From assembly GCF_008868005.1 (NCBI RefSeq), contig NZ_WAAO01000002.1:682001-746000 (forward strand): a stretch of 64,000 nucleotides of DNA, in the 5' to 3' direction. The position numbers were made by a program, and so were the translations under genes. The notes below the pieces were generated by a model. That model worked only from the letters and a program-made list of their open reading frames with translations, had not been told where the DNA came from and searched no databases. Positions 40,349-48,182 of this stretch are shown in pieces. The first letter of the stretch is position 1. Each line of letters begins with the position of its first letter. The stretch comes from Microbacterium algeriense (lineage in GTDB: Bacteria > Actinomycetota > Actinomycetes > Actinomycetales > Microbacteriaceae).

Positions 40349-40703
40349 CGCGTCCCTTTCCTCAGGCGTCCCTGTCCTGTCGAACAGGGAGGAGCGTGAC
40401 AGCACGCTTGCACGAGCGCGGGAAGCCCAGAAGGACGTCAGCGAGCTTCGTAGCGGGATGCTGGAATGTGATCGCCCACGGAGCGCGCTCGTGCGCTGCG
40501 CGTAATCGAAACACCTCCGAGGCGTCACCTCACTGTGAGGGTCATCCTCTCCTCACCCCCGGTGCGCGGCACCGGGCGCCGGGCGGGGTGGCGCCTCACC
40601 TCCGGCCACCGTCCCGGCGGACGGGGACCGCTCGTGCTCCTCGGAACGGCACGGTCGGTCCCCGTCGACCGCACGGCGGAGGTGAAGACAGAAGGGCACC
40701 ACC
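40349..40703. other. Intergenic region of 355 nt between two divergent related genes
   Basis: No gene is seen here. Two short palindromes lie at 40514-40522 (CCTCCGAGG) and 40528-40540 (CCTCACTGTGAGG), possible operator sites for the divergent pair. The 40550-40680 stretch is very GC-rich and carries scattered GC-rich repeats without a clear hairpin. Promoters for both genes must lie here, but I could not place a confident -10. Confidence 0.4.
40514..40540. promoter_or_regulatory. Palindrome pair upstream of the secreted protein genes
   Basis: CCTC-C-GAGG (40514-40522) and CCTCAC-T-GTGAGG (40528-40540) are perfect inverted repeats sharing CCTC/GAGG ends. They could be repressor sites; no bound regulator is known. 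Confidence 0.3.
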
Positions 40704-41222
40704 GTGAACAAGACGACTTCGATCCGCCGACGTGCGCTCAACGGAGGGGTGGCCGCCGCACTCGCCCTGGGCGCTGTCGCAAGCGGGAGCGCGGCCAGCG
40801 CGAGCACGGTGACCTCTGGCGATGCGTCGGACACCGTCGTGCGCAGCGGGGGCTCCGCTGCTGTCGTGCAGGCGCTGAATCCGGCATGCCTCTCGTTCCA
40901 GTACACCTTCAACTCGCGTCCCACCGATCCGCGTCCTGGCGACGTCGTCACCTACCGGATGGAGTTCGTCAACAACGGCAGCGTCGACTCCACCAAGAGC
41001 GAGATCGTGTTCGGCCTCGGCGGGGTGCTCGACGATTCCAGCTGGGACACGGCGAGCCTCGGCGCGACCGTCGGAGGCGCCACGGTGTCCGGGGACACCG
41101 TCACCTGGAGGGGACCGCTGGCCTCCGGCGAGAGGGTCGTGATCGCGTTCACCGGGATCTGGCACGGCGACGGCGACGGACTCGCCTTCCCTCGGGTCGA
41201 GTCATACGGCTACGCCCGCTGA
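40704..41222 (+). CDS. Secreted protein, DUF11-like domain (paralogue of 39788-40348)
   Basis: 172-aa protein with a basic N terminus and Sec signal (GGVAAALALGAVASGSAASA). The mature part has ALNPACLSFQYTFNSRPTD, then DPRPGDVVTYRMEFVNNGSV and TWRGPLASGERVVIAFTGIW, ending HGDGDGLAFPRVESYGYAR. All align with the divergent neighbour, although the internal repeat is single here. Start GTG at 40704 with AGAAGGG at a good distance. No wall anchor. It may be a secreted structural or adhesin-like domain; function unknown. Confidence 0.8.
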   Translation: MNKTTSIRRRALNGGVAAALALGAVASGSAASASTVTSGDASDTVVRSGGSAAVVQALNPACLSFQYTFNSRPTDPRPGDVVTYRMEFVNNGSVDSTKSEIVFGLGGVLDDSSWDTASLGATVGGATVSGDTVTWRGPLASGERVVIAFTGIWHGDGDGLAFPRVESYGYAR

Positions 41223-41344
41223 CGCGTCGGCACAGGCGAAGACGCGAGACGAGACCGCGGTCTCGTGTCAAGCCCCTCCCCGTGTCCGTCTGCGCCCGCC
41301 ATCCTGCGATAGGCGCGGCATTGCGCCGCAGAACAGGAGGCAAC

Positions 41345-41605
41345 ATGAGCATCGGCAGCGGAATCGCACTCTTCGTGATCGGAGCGATCCTCGTCTTCGC
41401 GGTGAACGTCGATGTGCCGTGGGTGAACCTCGACATGGTCGGCTACATCCTGATGGGCGCAGGCGTGATCATCTTCCTGATCGGCATCGTGCTGCTGGCA
41501 CGCCGCCGCCGGACGGAGAGCGTCTCCCGGACCTACGTCGACCCGGCGACGGGTGAGCCGACCACGCGCCGCTCGGTCAGCTCCAGCGGTGACGACACGC
41601 TGTGA
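41345..41605 (+). CDS. Small two-helix membrane protein, DUF6458-like
   Basis: 86 aa with two hydrophobic helices (SGIALFVIGAILVFAVNV and MVGYILMGAGVIIFLIGIVL), then RRRR and a polar Ser/Thr tail. It matches the small DUF6458-like proteins of actinobacteria. AGGAGG lies close before the ATG. Function unknown. Confidence 0.75.
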   Translation: MSIGSGIALFVIGAILVFAVNVDVPWVNLDMVGYILMGAGVIIFLIGIVLLARRRRTESVSRTYVDPATGEPTTRRSVSSSGDDTL

Positions 41606-41618
41606 CCCACCGCGGATG

Positions 41619-41652
41619 ACGGGGCGGGAGGGCTTCTGCCCTCCCGCCCCGT
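41619..41652. terminator. Bidirectional terminator after the small membrane protein
   Basis: Perfect 15-bp stem ACGGGGCGGGAGGGC, loop TTCT, then GCCCTCCCGCCCCGT, between convergent genes. Confidence 0.85.
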
Positions 41653-41655
41653 TCG

Positions 41656-41970
41656 TCACTCGACAGGTGCCTCGAGATGCTCCTCGACGAGGGTGATGCC
41701 CCCGCTCGAGTTCGCGGAGTGGGCGAGTTCCTCGATCCACCGGCGGCTCAGTTCGGGCGTCTCCGGCTCCTGGAAGACGAAACGCAGCGGAATCGACGGG
41801 TGCAGCCACAGCGTGGAGCGTCCGGGCGCGTCGCCGTCAGGGTGCCGCCATGACAGCGTGAAGCTCTCGTTCCGACGCAGCTTCGTCGCGATGACGACCT
41901 TGAGATGGGCGAGAGCGCGATCCTCGATCTGGATCGGAGTCTGCGCGTCGCCGTAGTACAGACTGCCCAT
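41656..41970 (-). CDS. DUF7882 family small protein
   Basis: 104 aa. MGSLYYGDAQTPIQIEDRAL, then HLKVVIATKLRRNESFTLSW, and ELAHSANSSGGITLVEEH are diagnostic of a family common in Microbacteriaceae and often mislabelled ATP-dependent DNA ligase. It has no ligase motif. The ATG lacks its own ribosome site and shares a base (TGATG) with the stop of a 13-codon ORF just upstream. Confidence 0.8.
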   Translation of the reverse strand: MGSLYYGDAQTPIQIEDRALAHLKVVIATKLRRNESFTLSWRHPDGDAPGRSTLWLHPSIPLRFVFQEPETPELSRRWIEELAHSANSSGGITLVEEHLEAPVE

Positions 41971-42011
41971 CAGCGGGCCGGTCCTTCGACGATGTGCGGG
42001 GCACGGAACAT
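41970..42011 (-). CDS. Possible 13-residue upstream peptide coupled to the DUF7882 gene
   Basis: MFRAPHIVEGPAR, with GAGGAG 4 nt before the ATG, ends in TGATG so that the stop shares a base with the DUF7882 start. Such coupling would let ribosomes pass to the second ORF, which has no site of its own. A possible -10, TAGAGT, lies about 55 nt upstream (42066-42071). Confidence 0.35.
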   Translation of the reverse strand: MFRAPHIVEGPAR

Positions 42012-42142
42012 GGAACTCCTCGACGGGGATTCGCCGACCGGTATACGCGGACGGGGTATTTCGAACTCTAGCCAATAAATCGCCCCACGCAGGGCATGCA
42101 CGGCGACCCGCCGTCGGACGCGAACAGAATCTTCGTTCGCTG

Positions 42143-43057
42143 TCACACCTCCGCGACCCGCGGTGCGGCGCCGTATGCCTGGCGATACGCCGCGGCGAAG
42201 CGCGAGGAGTTGCTGAAACCCCACCGGCGAGCGACCGCGCTGACGGAGGGACCGACGCCTTGGCGGAGTTCCCGGTGTGCGCCGGCGAGGCGGGCTCGGC
42301 GCAGCGCCTCGGCAGGGGTGATGTCGAGGGCTCGACGGAAGGCGTACTGGAGACCCCGGGTCGAGATGAACGCAGCCGCTGCGACGTCGTCGATCGTGAT
42401 GGCCAGGTGGGCGTTCTCATCGATGAAAGCGAGCGCGCGTCGGACCGTCGACGGCGCTGCGCCTCGCTGGACGGGCCGCGTCGATGTCTCGCCGAACGTC
42501 GTGGGGAACGCCGAGAGCGTCATCATCAGGGCATGCCGCTCCAACTCGGCGATGAGGAGGGGTTCCGCCTGCGCATCCTCCATGGCGCTCTCGATGTAGG
42601 CGAACGCGCGCTCCCAGCTGCGTGCGGCGTCGGCCGAGTGCGGTGAGAGTCCCGTCGTGCGCAGCTCCAGGCGATCGTCGCCGGTCAGCAGCCGGGCGCT
42701 CTGCTGCGCCGCACGGCGGTCGAAGACGAAGGCGCGCACGCGGGCGGCGCGATCCCACTTCGCCTCGATCAGGGCGCCATCGGATATCCACGGGCGACCG
42801 GCGTCGAGAGACCGGCCGCGCGACCACACGCGCGCGTCAGCGGCATCGACACGGCAGACGAGGATCTGGTCCACCGGTTCCGCCCTCGAATGGACCTGAG
42901 CGGCGAGGCGGTAGTTCACGAGCGAACCGCTCACGAGCTCCTCCGAGTGCCAGTCGAATCGGAAGCGATGCGGATCGGCGTCCTGCAGGGAGGAGGACGG
43001 CACGAACTGCTGCCAGGTGGCCTCGACCTGTGCCAGATCCGTGGACGTGAACCGCAT
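42143..43057 (-). CDS. AraC family transcriptional regulator
   Basis: 304-aa protein. The N-terminal part (about 1-200) is a ligand-binding domain with RFDWHSEELVSGSLVNYRLA. The C-terminal two-helix-turn-helix DNA-binding domain runs from about residue 205: VRRALAFIDENAHLAITIDD, then AAFISTRGLQYAFRRALDI, and PSVSAVARRWGFSNSSRFAA as second HTH. The ATG at 43057 has GAGGAGC upstream, and TACACT at 43095-43100 may be its -10. Targets are unknown; neither neighbour suggests a clear substrate. Confidence 0.88.
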   Translation of the reverse strand: MRFTSTDLAQVEATWQQFVPSSSLQDADPHRFRFDWHSEELVSGSLVNYRLAAQVHSRAEPVDQILVCRVDAADARVWSRGRSLDAGRPWISDGALIEAKWDRAARVRAFVFDRRAAQQSARLLTGDDRLELRTTGLSPHSADAARSWERAFAYIESAMEDAQAEPLLIAELERHALMMTLSAFPTTFGETSTRPVQRGAAPSTVRRALAFIDENAHLAITIDDVAAAAFISTRGLQYAFRRALDITPAEALRRARLAGAHRELRQGVGPSVSAVARRWGFSNSSRFAAAYRQAYGAAPRVAEV

Positions 43058-43069
43058 GCTGCTCCTCGT

Positions 43070-43075
43070 GACGTC
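43070..43075 (+). promoter_or_regulatory. -10 box of the alpha/beta hydrolase gene (TAGACT)
   Basis: TAGACT ends 6 nt before the ATG at 43182 once the shared 11-mer GCTCGTAGACT (43065-43075) is counted. Confidence 0.55.
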
Positions 43076-43181
43076 GCTCCCGAGAGCGATTCCGAGTGTA
43101 ACCACGGCGGCTGGGAACGTCTCCCACGATAGGGCCGACCGCCGACACGCCTGGTGGCCGCGAGGCTCGTAGACTCGGAGC

Positions 43182-44081
43182 ATGACCGTGCCATCTCCCT
43201 ATGCAGAGCGACTCCGGAGACTGCCGGTCACGCGACACGAGGTCGCCGTGCGAGGGGGCACCACCGCGTACTGGGTCTACGGCCCGGAGGACGCGGAGAC
43301 GACCGTCATCGCGGTGCACGGTTTCCGCGGGGAGCACCATGGCCTCGAGCCTGTTCTGGCGTTCCTGCCGGAGGTGCGTGTGATCGCCCCCGATCTCCCC
43401 GGATTCGGCGAATCCGCCCCGCTGCCGGGGCGCCGTCATGATCTCGACGAGTACGCCGGGTGGCTCAGGGACTTCGCCGCGACCGTGGCGCCGGGAGCCG
43501 TCGTGCTCGGTCACTCCTTCGGCTCGATCGTCGCCTCCGCTGCGGTCGCGAAGGGATTGTCGACCCCTCGTCTGATCCTCCTCAACCCGATCGGCGCTCC
43601 CGCTCTCGAGGGGCCGAAGGGCGTGATGACCCGTCTGGCCGTGCTGTACTACGCGCTCGGCGCGCGCCTTCCGGAGAAGCTCGGCACCGCATTGCTGCGC
43701 AACCGCATCATCGTCCGGGTCATGAGCATCACGATGGCGAAGACGGGGGATCCCGTGCTCCGTCGCTTCATCCACGACCAGCACGACACCTATTTCTCCC
43801 GGTTCTCCGATCGAGACGTGCTGAGGGACGCCTTCGTCGCGAGCGTCTCACACGATGTGCGTGAGTTCGCTCCGGCTATCCAGGCGCCCACCCTGCTCGT
43901 GGCGGCCGAGCGCGACGACATCACGCCGATCGAGGCCGAGCGTACGCTCGCGACGCTGTTTCCGGACGCGTCCCTGGTGGAGATCGCGCACGTCGGTCAC
44001 CTGATCCACTACGAGACTCCGGCTGAGGCGGCCGGCGCCATTCGGCGCTTCCTCAGGATTCCCGTCGCGCGAGGCCGATGA
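43182..44081 (+). CDS. Alpha/beta hydrolase
   Basis: 299-aa hydrolase. The nucleophile elbow VLGHSFGSIVAS has Ser112; the oxyanion region is VIAVHGFRGEHHGLEPVL, and a C-terminal HVGHLIHYE supplies the catalytic His. DLPGFGESAPL is a family segment. The substrate is unknown. It converges on the Lrp gene and their coding ends overlap by 29 nt. Confidence 0.9.
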   Translation: MTVPSPYAERLRRLPVTRHEVAVRGGTTAYWVYGPEDAETTVIAVHGFRGEHHGLEPVLAFLPEVRVIAPDLPGFGESAPLPGRRHDLDEYAGWLRDFAATVAPGAVVLGHSFGSIVASAAVAKGLSTPRLILLNPIGAPALEGPKGVMTRLAVLYYALGARLPEKLGTALLRNRIIVRVMSITMAKTGDPVLRRFIHDQHDTYFSRFSDRDVLRDAFVASVSHDVREFAPAIQAPTLLVAAERDDITPIEAERTLATLFPDASLVEIAHVGHLIHYETPAEAAGAIRRFLRIPVARGR

Positions 44082-44526
44082 GGCCGGCGACCCGGAACGG
44101 GATGACCTCGCCCATCGCGAGCGACGTCTCGGTGCGCTCCACGCCTTCGATCGACAGGATGCGCGCGTCGGTGTCGAAGAGGTGCCGTGCGTCACGGCAC
44201 GCCACCCGCGCGAGCAGATCGATGGATCCGCTCAGGCCGTGCGCCTGGACGACCTCGGGGATCCTCGCGAGCTCGTTGATGATGCGTGGAAGCTCGGTCT
44301 GCCGCACACCGATGCTCACGAACGCCTGCAGCGGGAACCCGAGCACCTCCGGCGCGAAGGATCGCTCGTAGGACAGGAAGATCCCGCTCTGCTCCAGACG
44401 GGCCATGCGCGCCTGGATCGTGTTCCGTGACAGTCCGAGGCTCTCGGCCAGCGCGACCACGGTGATGCGCGGATCATCGGCGAGAGCGGCGAGAAGCTCG
44501 AGATCGGTGCGGTCCAGTCCAGGCAT
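44053..44526 (-). CDS. Lrp/AsnC family regulator (probable regulator of bkdABC)
   Basis: 157-aa protein with an N-terminal HTH (ITVVALAESLGLSRNTIQAR, residues about 19-38) and a C-terminal RAM ligand domain (LQAFVSIGVRQTELPRIINE; VVQAHGLSGSIDLLARVACR). Divergent from bkdA with paired TGAGC/GCTCA half-sites between, so a BkdR-like role sensing branched-chain amino acids is likely. A TAGGGT hexamer is 8 nt before the ATG. Confidence 0.88.
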   Translation of the reverse strand: MPGLDRTDLELLAALADDPRITVVALAESLGLSRNTIQARMARLEQSGIFLSYERSFAPEVLGFPLQAFVSIGVRQTELPRIINELARIPEVVQAHGLSGSIDLLARVACRDARHLFDTDARILSIEGVERTETSLAMGEVIPFRVAGLIGLARRES

Positions 44527-44562
44527 AGTGCCAAACCCTAGCAGGTGGGGTTGCCGCAGAAT

Positions 44563-44624
44563 TGAGCAACATGCTCAGAGGCCATGCAATTGCTTGAGCG
44601 AGGTGTTGAGCAGACGTACGCTCA
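44563..44624. promoter_or_regulatory. Candidate Lrp-binding array upstream of bkdABC
   Basis: Five TGAGC or GCTCA half-sites: TGAGC 44563, GCTCA 44573, TGAGC 44595, TGAGC 44607, GCTCA 44620. They form palindromes TGAGC-N5-GCTCA and TGAGC-N8-GCTCA. The spacing is near one or two helical turns. They sit between the divergent lrp and bkdA starts. Confidence 0.5.
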
Positions 44625-44698
44625 GAGCGTGCCGGTGATGACGCCGGCGTCAAAGAGTGGGCCCTCACGAGGGGCTGCTCGGGACGAGGAGGACGATG

Positions 44699-45814
44699 AT
44701 GTCGCCGCAGATCACCCCCATCGCAGACACCGCGCAGGATCTGGAGCTCTCCGAGCGCATCCTGGCTCCGGACGGCAGTCGCGTCCCGAATCCCCGGCTC
44801 GACCCGTTCGTCGCCGACGTCGATGACGCCCAGCTGCGCTCGCTGCTCCGCGACATGATCATCCTGCGTCGCATCGACGCCGAGGGCGTCGCTCTCCAGC
44901 GGCAGGGGCAGCTCGGGCTGTGGGCGCCGTGCCAGGGGCAGGAGGCCACGCAGATCGGCACGGCACGGGCGCTCTCCCCGCAGGACTTCGTCTTCCCCAG
45001 CTACCGGGAGACCGGCGTCATCTACTCCCGCGGCGCGCAGCCCGCCGACTACGTGCGGATGTGGCGCGGCGAGGAGGGCGCCTCCTACGATCCGGCCGTG
45101 CTCGGGATGGCACCGCTGCAGATCATCATCGGCGCTCAGACGCTCCACGCCGTGGGGTATGCGCTCGGCATCCAGCATGACGGGACCGACGAGGTCGCCG
45201 TCACGTACTTCGGGGACGGCGCGACCAGCCAGGGCGACGTCAACGAGGCCATGATCTTCGCGTCCTCGTACCAGGCGCCCGTCGTGTTCGTCTGCCAGAA
45301 CAACCACTGGGCGATCTCGGAGCCGGTGACCGTCCAGTCCCAGTACCCGATCGCCGGCCGTGCCCCCGGATTCGGGATCCCGAGCGTCCGCGTCGACGGC
45401 AACGACGTGCTCGCCTGCATGGCGGCCATGCGGTGGGCCCTCGACCACGCGCGATCCGGCAAGGGGCCCGCGTACATCGAGGCGGTCACGTACCGGATGG
45501 GTCCGCACACGACGGCGGATGACCCGACGCGCTACCGCGACGAGGCCGAGCTCGCGTCCTGGCGTCGCCGCGATCCGATCACCCGGCTGGAGGCGCACCT
45601 CCGTGCCGCGGGGGAGCTGAGCGATGACGACGTCGCCGAGACGCAGGCGGCCGCTGATGCGGTCGCGAAGGAGATGCGCGCGGCGTGCCTCGGCATGGTG
45701 ACCCGCCCCGCACTGGCCGTGTTCGACGGCGTGTATGCGGAGCCGCACGCGGGACTTGACCGTCAGCGCGCCGAGTACGCCGCGTACCTCGCCACGTTCG
45801 AGAGCGGGGTGTGA
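44699..45814 (+). CDS. bkdA: Branched-chain 2-oxoacid dehydrogenase E1 alpha subunit
   Basis: 371-aa thiamine-diphosphate subunit that decarboxylates 2-oxoacids from leucine, isoleucine and valine. The TPP motif is GDGATSQGDVNEAMIFASSY with NN (CQNNHWAIS) about 30 residues later. IDAEGVALQRQGQLGLWAPC and FPSYRETGVIYSRG are typical of BCKDH E1 alpha. ATG ATG at 44696/44699 follows AGGAGG; I take the second for spacing. bkdB overlaps the stop. A pyruvate substrate is possible, but the nearby leucine genes favour branched chains. Confidence 0.92.
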   Translation: MSPQITPIADTAQDLELSERILAPDGSRVPNPRLDPFVADVDDAQLRSLLRDMIILRRIDAEGVALQRQGQLGLWAPCQGQEATQIGTARALSPQDFVFPSYRETGVIYSRGAQPADYVRMWRGEEGASYDPAVLGMAPLQIIIGAQTLHAVGYALGIQHDGTDEVAVTYFGDGATSQGDVNEAMIFASSYQAPVVFVCQNNHWAISEPVTVQSQYPIAGRAPGFGIPSVRVDGNDVLACMAAMRWALDHARSGKGPAYIEAVTYRMGPHTTADDPTRYRDEAELASWRRRDPITRLEAHLRAAGELSDDDVAETQAAADAVAKEMRAACLGMVTRPALAVFDGVYAEPHAGLDRQRAEYAAYLATFESGV

Positions 45815-46827
45815 GCATGACCGAGATGACTCTCGGAAAGGCGCTCGGCGCCGGGCTCCGCCGTGCGATGCAGGACGATGACAAGGTGGTCCTGCTGGGG
45901 GAGGACATCGGCCGGCTCGGCGGCGTCTTCCGCATCACCGACGGACTCCTCGACGAGTTCGGCGCCGCACGCGTGATCGACACTCCGCTCGCGGAGTCCG
46001 GCATCGTGGGCACGGCGGTGGGTCTGGCCTTCCGCGGCTACCGCCCGGTCGTCGAGATCCAGTTCGACGGCTTCGTCTATCCGGCGTTCGACCAGATCGT
46101 CGCGCAGGTCGCGAAGCTCCACTACCGCACGCAGGGACGGGTGAAGATGCCCCTCACCATCCGGATCCCGTGGGCGGGTGGGATCGGTGCCGCCGAGCAT
46201 CACTCGGAATCGCCGGAGGCCTACTTCGTGCACACCGCGGGCCTTCGCGTCGTCGCGGTCTCCAACCCGCAGGACGCGTACCGGAGTCTGCGGCAGGCGA
46301 TCGCGTCCGACGACCCGGTGATCTTCTTCGAGCCGAAGCGCCTCTACCACCACAAGGGGGAGGTCGAACTGGACGCGCCGCTCGCCGATGCCCCGCCGAT
46401 GGGACTCGCCCGGGTGGTGCGCGCCGGCACCGACGCGACCCTCATCACATACGGCGCCATGGTGTCGACCGCGCTCCAGGCTGCGGAGGCCGCGGAAGAC
46501 GAGGGCATCTCGCTCGAGGTGATCGATCTGCGGTCTCTGTCCCCGGTCGACTACGACTCCGTCGCCGCCTCCGTGCGCAAGACGGGGCGTGTGGTCGTCG
46601 CCCATGAAGCGTCGAGGGAAGCCGGTGTCGCCGCCGAGGTGATCGCCAGCATCACGGAACGCTGCTTCGAATACCTCGAGTCCGCGCCGCTGCGCGTGAC
46701 GGGTCACGACGTCCCCTACCCGCCGGCGAAGCTTGAGAAGTATCACCTGCCCGACCTGGATCGACTGCTCGACGCGGTGGACCGGGTGCTGGACCGACCG
46801 AACAGCCTGACGGGAGCGGACGCATGA
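45811..46827 (+). CDS. bkdB: Branched-chain 2-oxoacid dehydrogenase E1 beta subunit
   Basis: 338-aa transketolase-type partner of E1 alpha. VVLLGEDIGRLGGVFRITDG and DTPLAESGIVGTAVGLAFRG carry the TPP-facing Glu region. RIPWAGGIGAAEHHSESPEA follows, and the C-terminal transketolase domain ends about residue 320. The GTG at 45811 overlaps the previous stop; an ATG 6 nt further in is equally possible. ATGA overlap with the E2 gene. Confidence 0.95.
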   Translation: MSMTEMTLGKALGAGLRRAMQDDDKVVLLGEDIGRLGGVFRITDGLLDEFGAARVIDTPLAESGIVGTAVGLAFRGYRPVVEIQFDGFVYPAFDQIVAQVAKLHYRTQGRVKMPLTIRIPWAGGIGAAEHHSESPEAYFVHTAGLRVVAVSNPQDAYRSLRQAIASDDPVIFFEPKRLYHHKGEVELDAPLADAPPMGLARVVRAGTDATLITYGAMVSTALQAAEAAEDEGISLEVIDLRSLSPVDYDSVAASVRKTGRVVVAHEASREAGVAAEVIASITERCFEYLESAPLRVTGHDVPYPPAKLEKYHLPDLDRLLDAVDRVLDRPNSLTGADA

Positions 46828-48182
46828 TCGCAGAGTTCCGTCTGCCAGACCTGGGAGAGGGCCTCACCGAGGCCGAAGTGGTGCAGTGGCTCGTCGCCCC
46901 GGGTGACGCCGTGACCTTGAACCAGACCCTCGCCGAGGTCGAGACCGCCAAGGCGGTGGTGGAGCTGCCATCGCCCTATGCAGGCACCGTCTCGACGCTG
47001 CACGCCGACGCGGGAGAGACCGTCGCGGTGGGCGCTCCGCTCATCGCCTTCGACGTGCAGGGCGACGAGGATGCGCCGGACTCCGACGGCGCGGCGGAGA
47101 AGACTCAGCCGAACCTCGTCGGCTACGGTGCCGCCCCCGCGACGTCCGGCCGTCCCGCGCGACGAGCTCGTCGTGTCGGCCCCGCGGCGGCACCGGTCGA
47201 CACCGCCGTGCTCGAAGCGGCTCCGCACGACGCCTCGCCGTCCCCTGCCGTCGAGGCCGTGATCGAGCGGCCCCGATCGACGCCGCCCGTCCGCGCTCAC
47301 GCCAAGCGCCTGGGTGTCGACCTCGTCCTGGTGGCCGCCGAGGTCGGAGACCGCGTGATCACCCGCGGCGACGTGGATGCGTATGCGGAGCGGGTCGGTG
47401 CCGCGACGGCACCGCGGACGGATGTCGGATCGCCACAGGCTCCCGCGGAGCCGGGGACGGCGGCCGGCCTCGACCGGACGGAGCGCGAGACGCGCATCCC
47501 GATCCGCGGGGTGCGCAAGCACACGGCGGCGGCGATGGTGCAGAGCGCGTTCACCGCACCGCATGTGACGGTCTTCCACACGGTCGACGTCACCGCGACG
47601 ATGGAGATGATCGCTCGCTTCCGCGGCGACAAGGCACTCGCGGCACACCGCATCGGACCGCTCGCGGTGGTGGCGAAAGCGGTCTGCCTCGCCCTCGGCC
47701 GCGCGCCGGGACTCAACTCCCGATGGGACGAGGCCGCGGGCGAGATCGTGCAGTACCACTTCGTGGACCTCGGGATCGCCGCCGCGACCGATCGGGGGCT
47801 GATCGTGCCGATGATCCGGGATGCGGAGCGGATGACGCTGCCGCAGCTGGCCGATGCGATCACCGCGCTCGCGGAGACCGCACGCGCAGGCCGGACCTCG
47901 CCTGCGGAGCTGGCCGGAGGGACCTTCTCGATCTCGAACATCGGCGTGTTCGGCGTCGATGCCGGCACCCCCATCCTCCCGCCCGGTCAGTCCGGGATCC
48001 TCGCGGTCGGAGCGGTGCGGCGACAGCCGTGGGAGTTCCGGGGCGAGATCGCCCTGCGCGAGATCATGACGCTCAGTCTCTCGTTCGACCACCGGCTGGT
48101 CGACGGCGCGGAAGGCGCGGCCTTCCTCACGTCGGTCGCGGGCCTCCTGGAGGATCCGGGTCGGGCGATGCTCCTCGCGTAG
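46824..48182 (+). CDS. bkdC: Branched-chain 2-oxoacid dehydrogenase E2 (dihydrolipoamide acyltransferase)
   Basis: 452-aa core subunit. The lipoyl domain at residues 1-76 has Lys43 in EVETAKAVVELP. A Pro/Ala linker and the peripheral subunit-binding domain (PVRAHAKRLGVDLVLVAAEV, near residue 155) precede the catalytic domain. The active site is His423, Asp427 in SFDHRLVDG. The 3' end overlaps the convergent TetR gene by 56 nt. No E3 gene is in the window, so lpd must be elsewhere. Confidence 0.95.
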   Translation: MIAEFRLPDLGEGLTEAEVVQWLVAPGDAVTLNQTLAEVETAKAVVELPSPYAGTVSTLHADAGETVAVGAPLIAFDVQGDEDAPDSDGAAEKTQPNLVGYGAAPATSGRPARRARRVGPAAAPVDTAVLEAAPHDASPSPAVEAVIERPRSTPPVRAHAKRLGVDLVLVAAEVGDRVITRGDVDAYAERVGAATAPRTDVGSPQAPAEPGTAAGLDRTERETRIPIRGVRKHTAAAMVQSAFTAPHVTVFHTVDVTATMEMIARFRGDKALAAHRIGPLAVVAKAVCLALGRAPGLNSRWDEAAGEIVQYHFVDLGIAAATDRGLIVPMIRDAERMTLPQLADAITALAETARAGRTSPAELAGGTFSISNIGVFGVDAGTPILPPGQSGILAVGAVRRQPWEFRGEIALREIMTLSLSFDHRLVDGAEGAAFLTSVAGLLEDPGRAMLLA

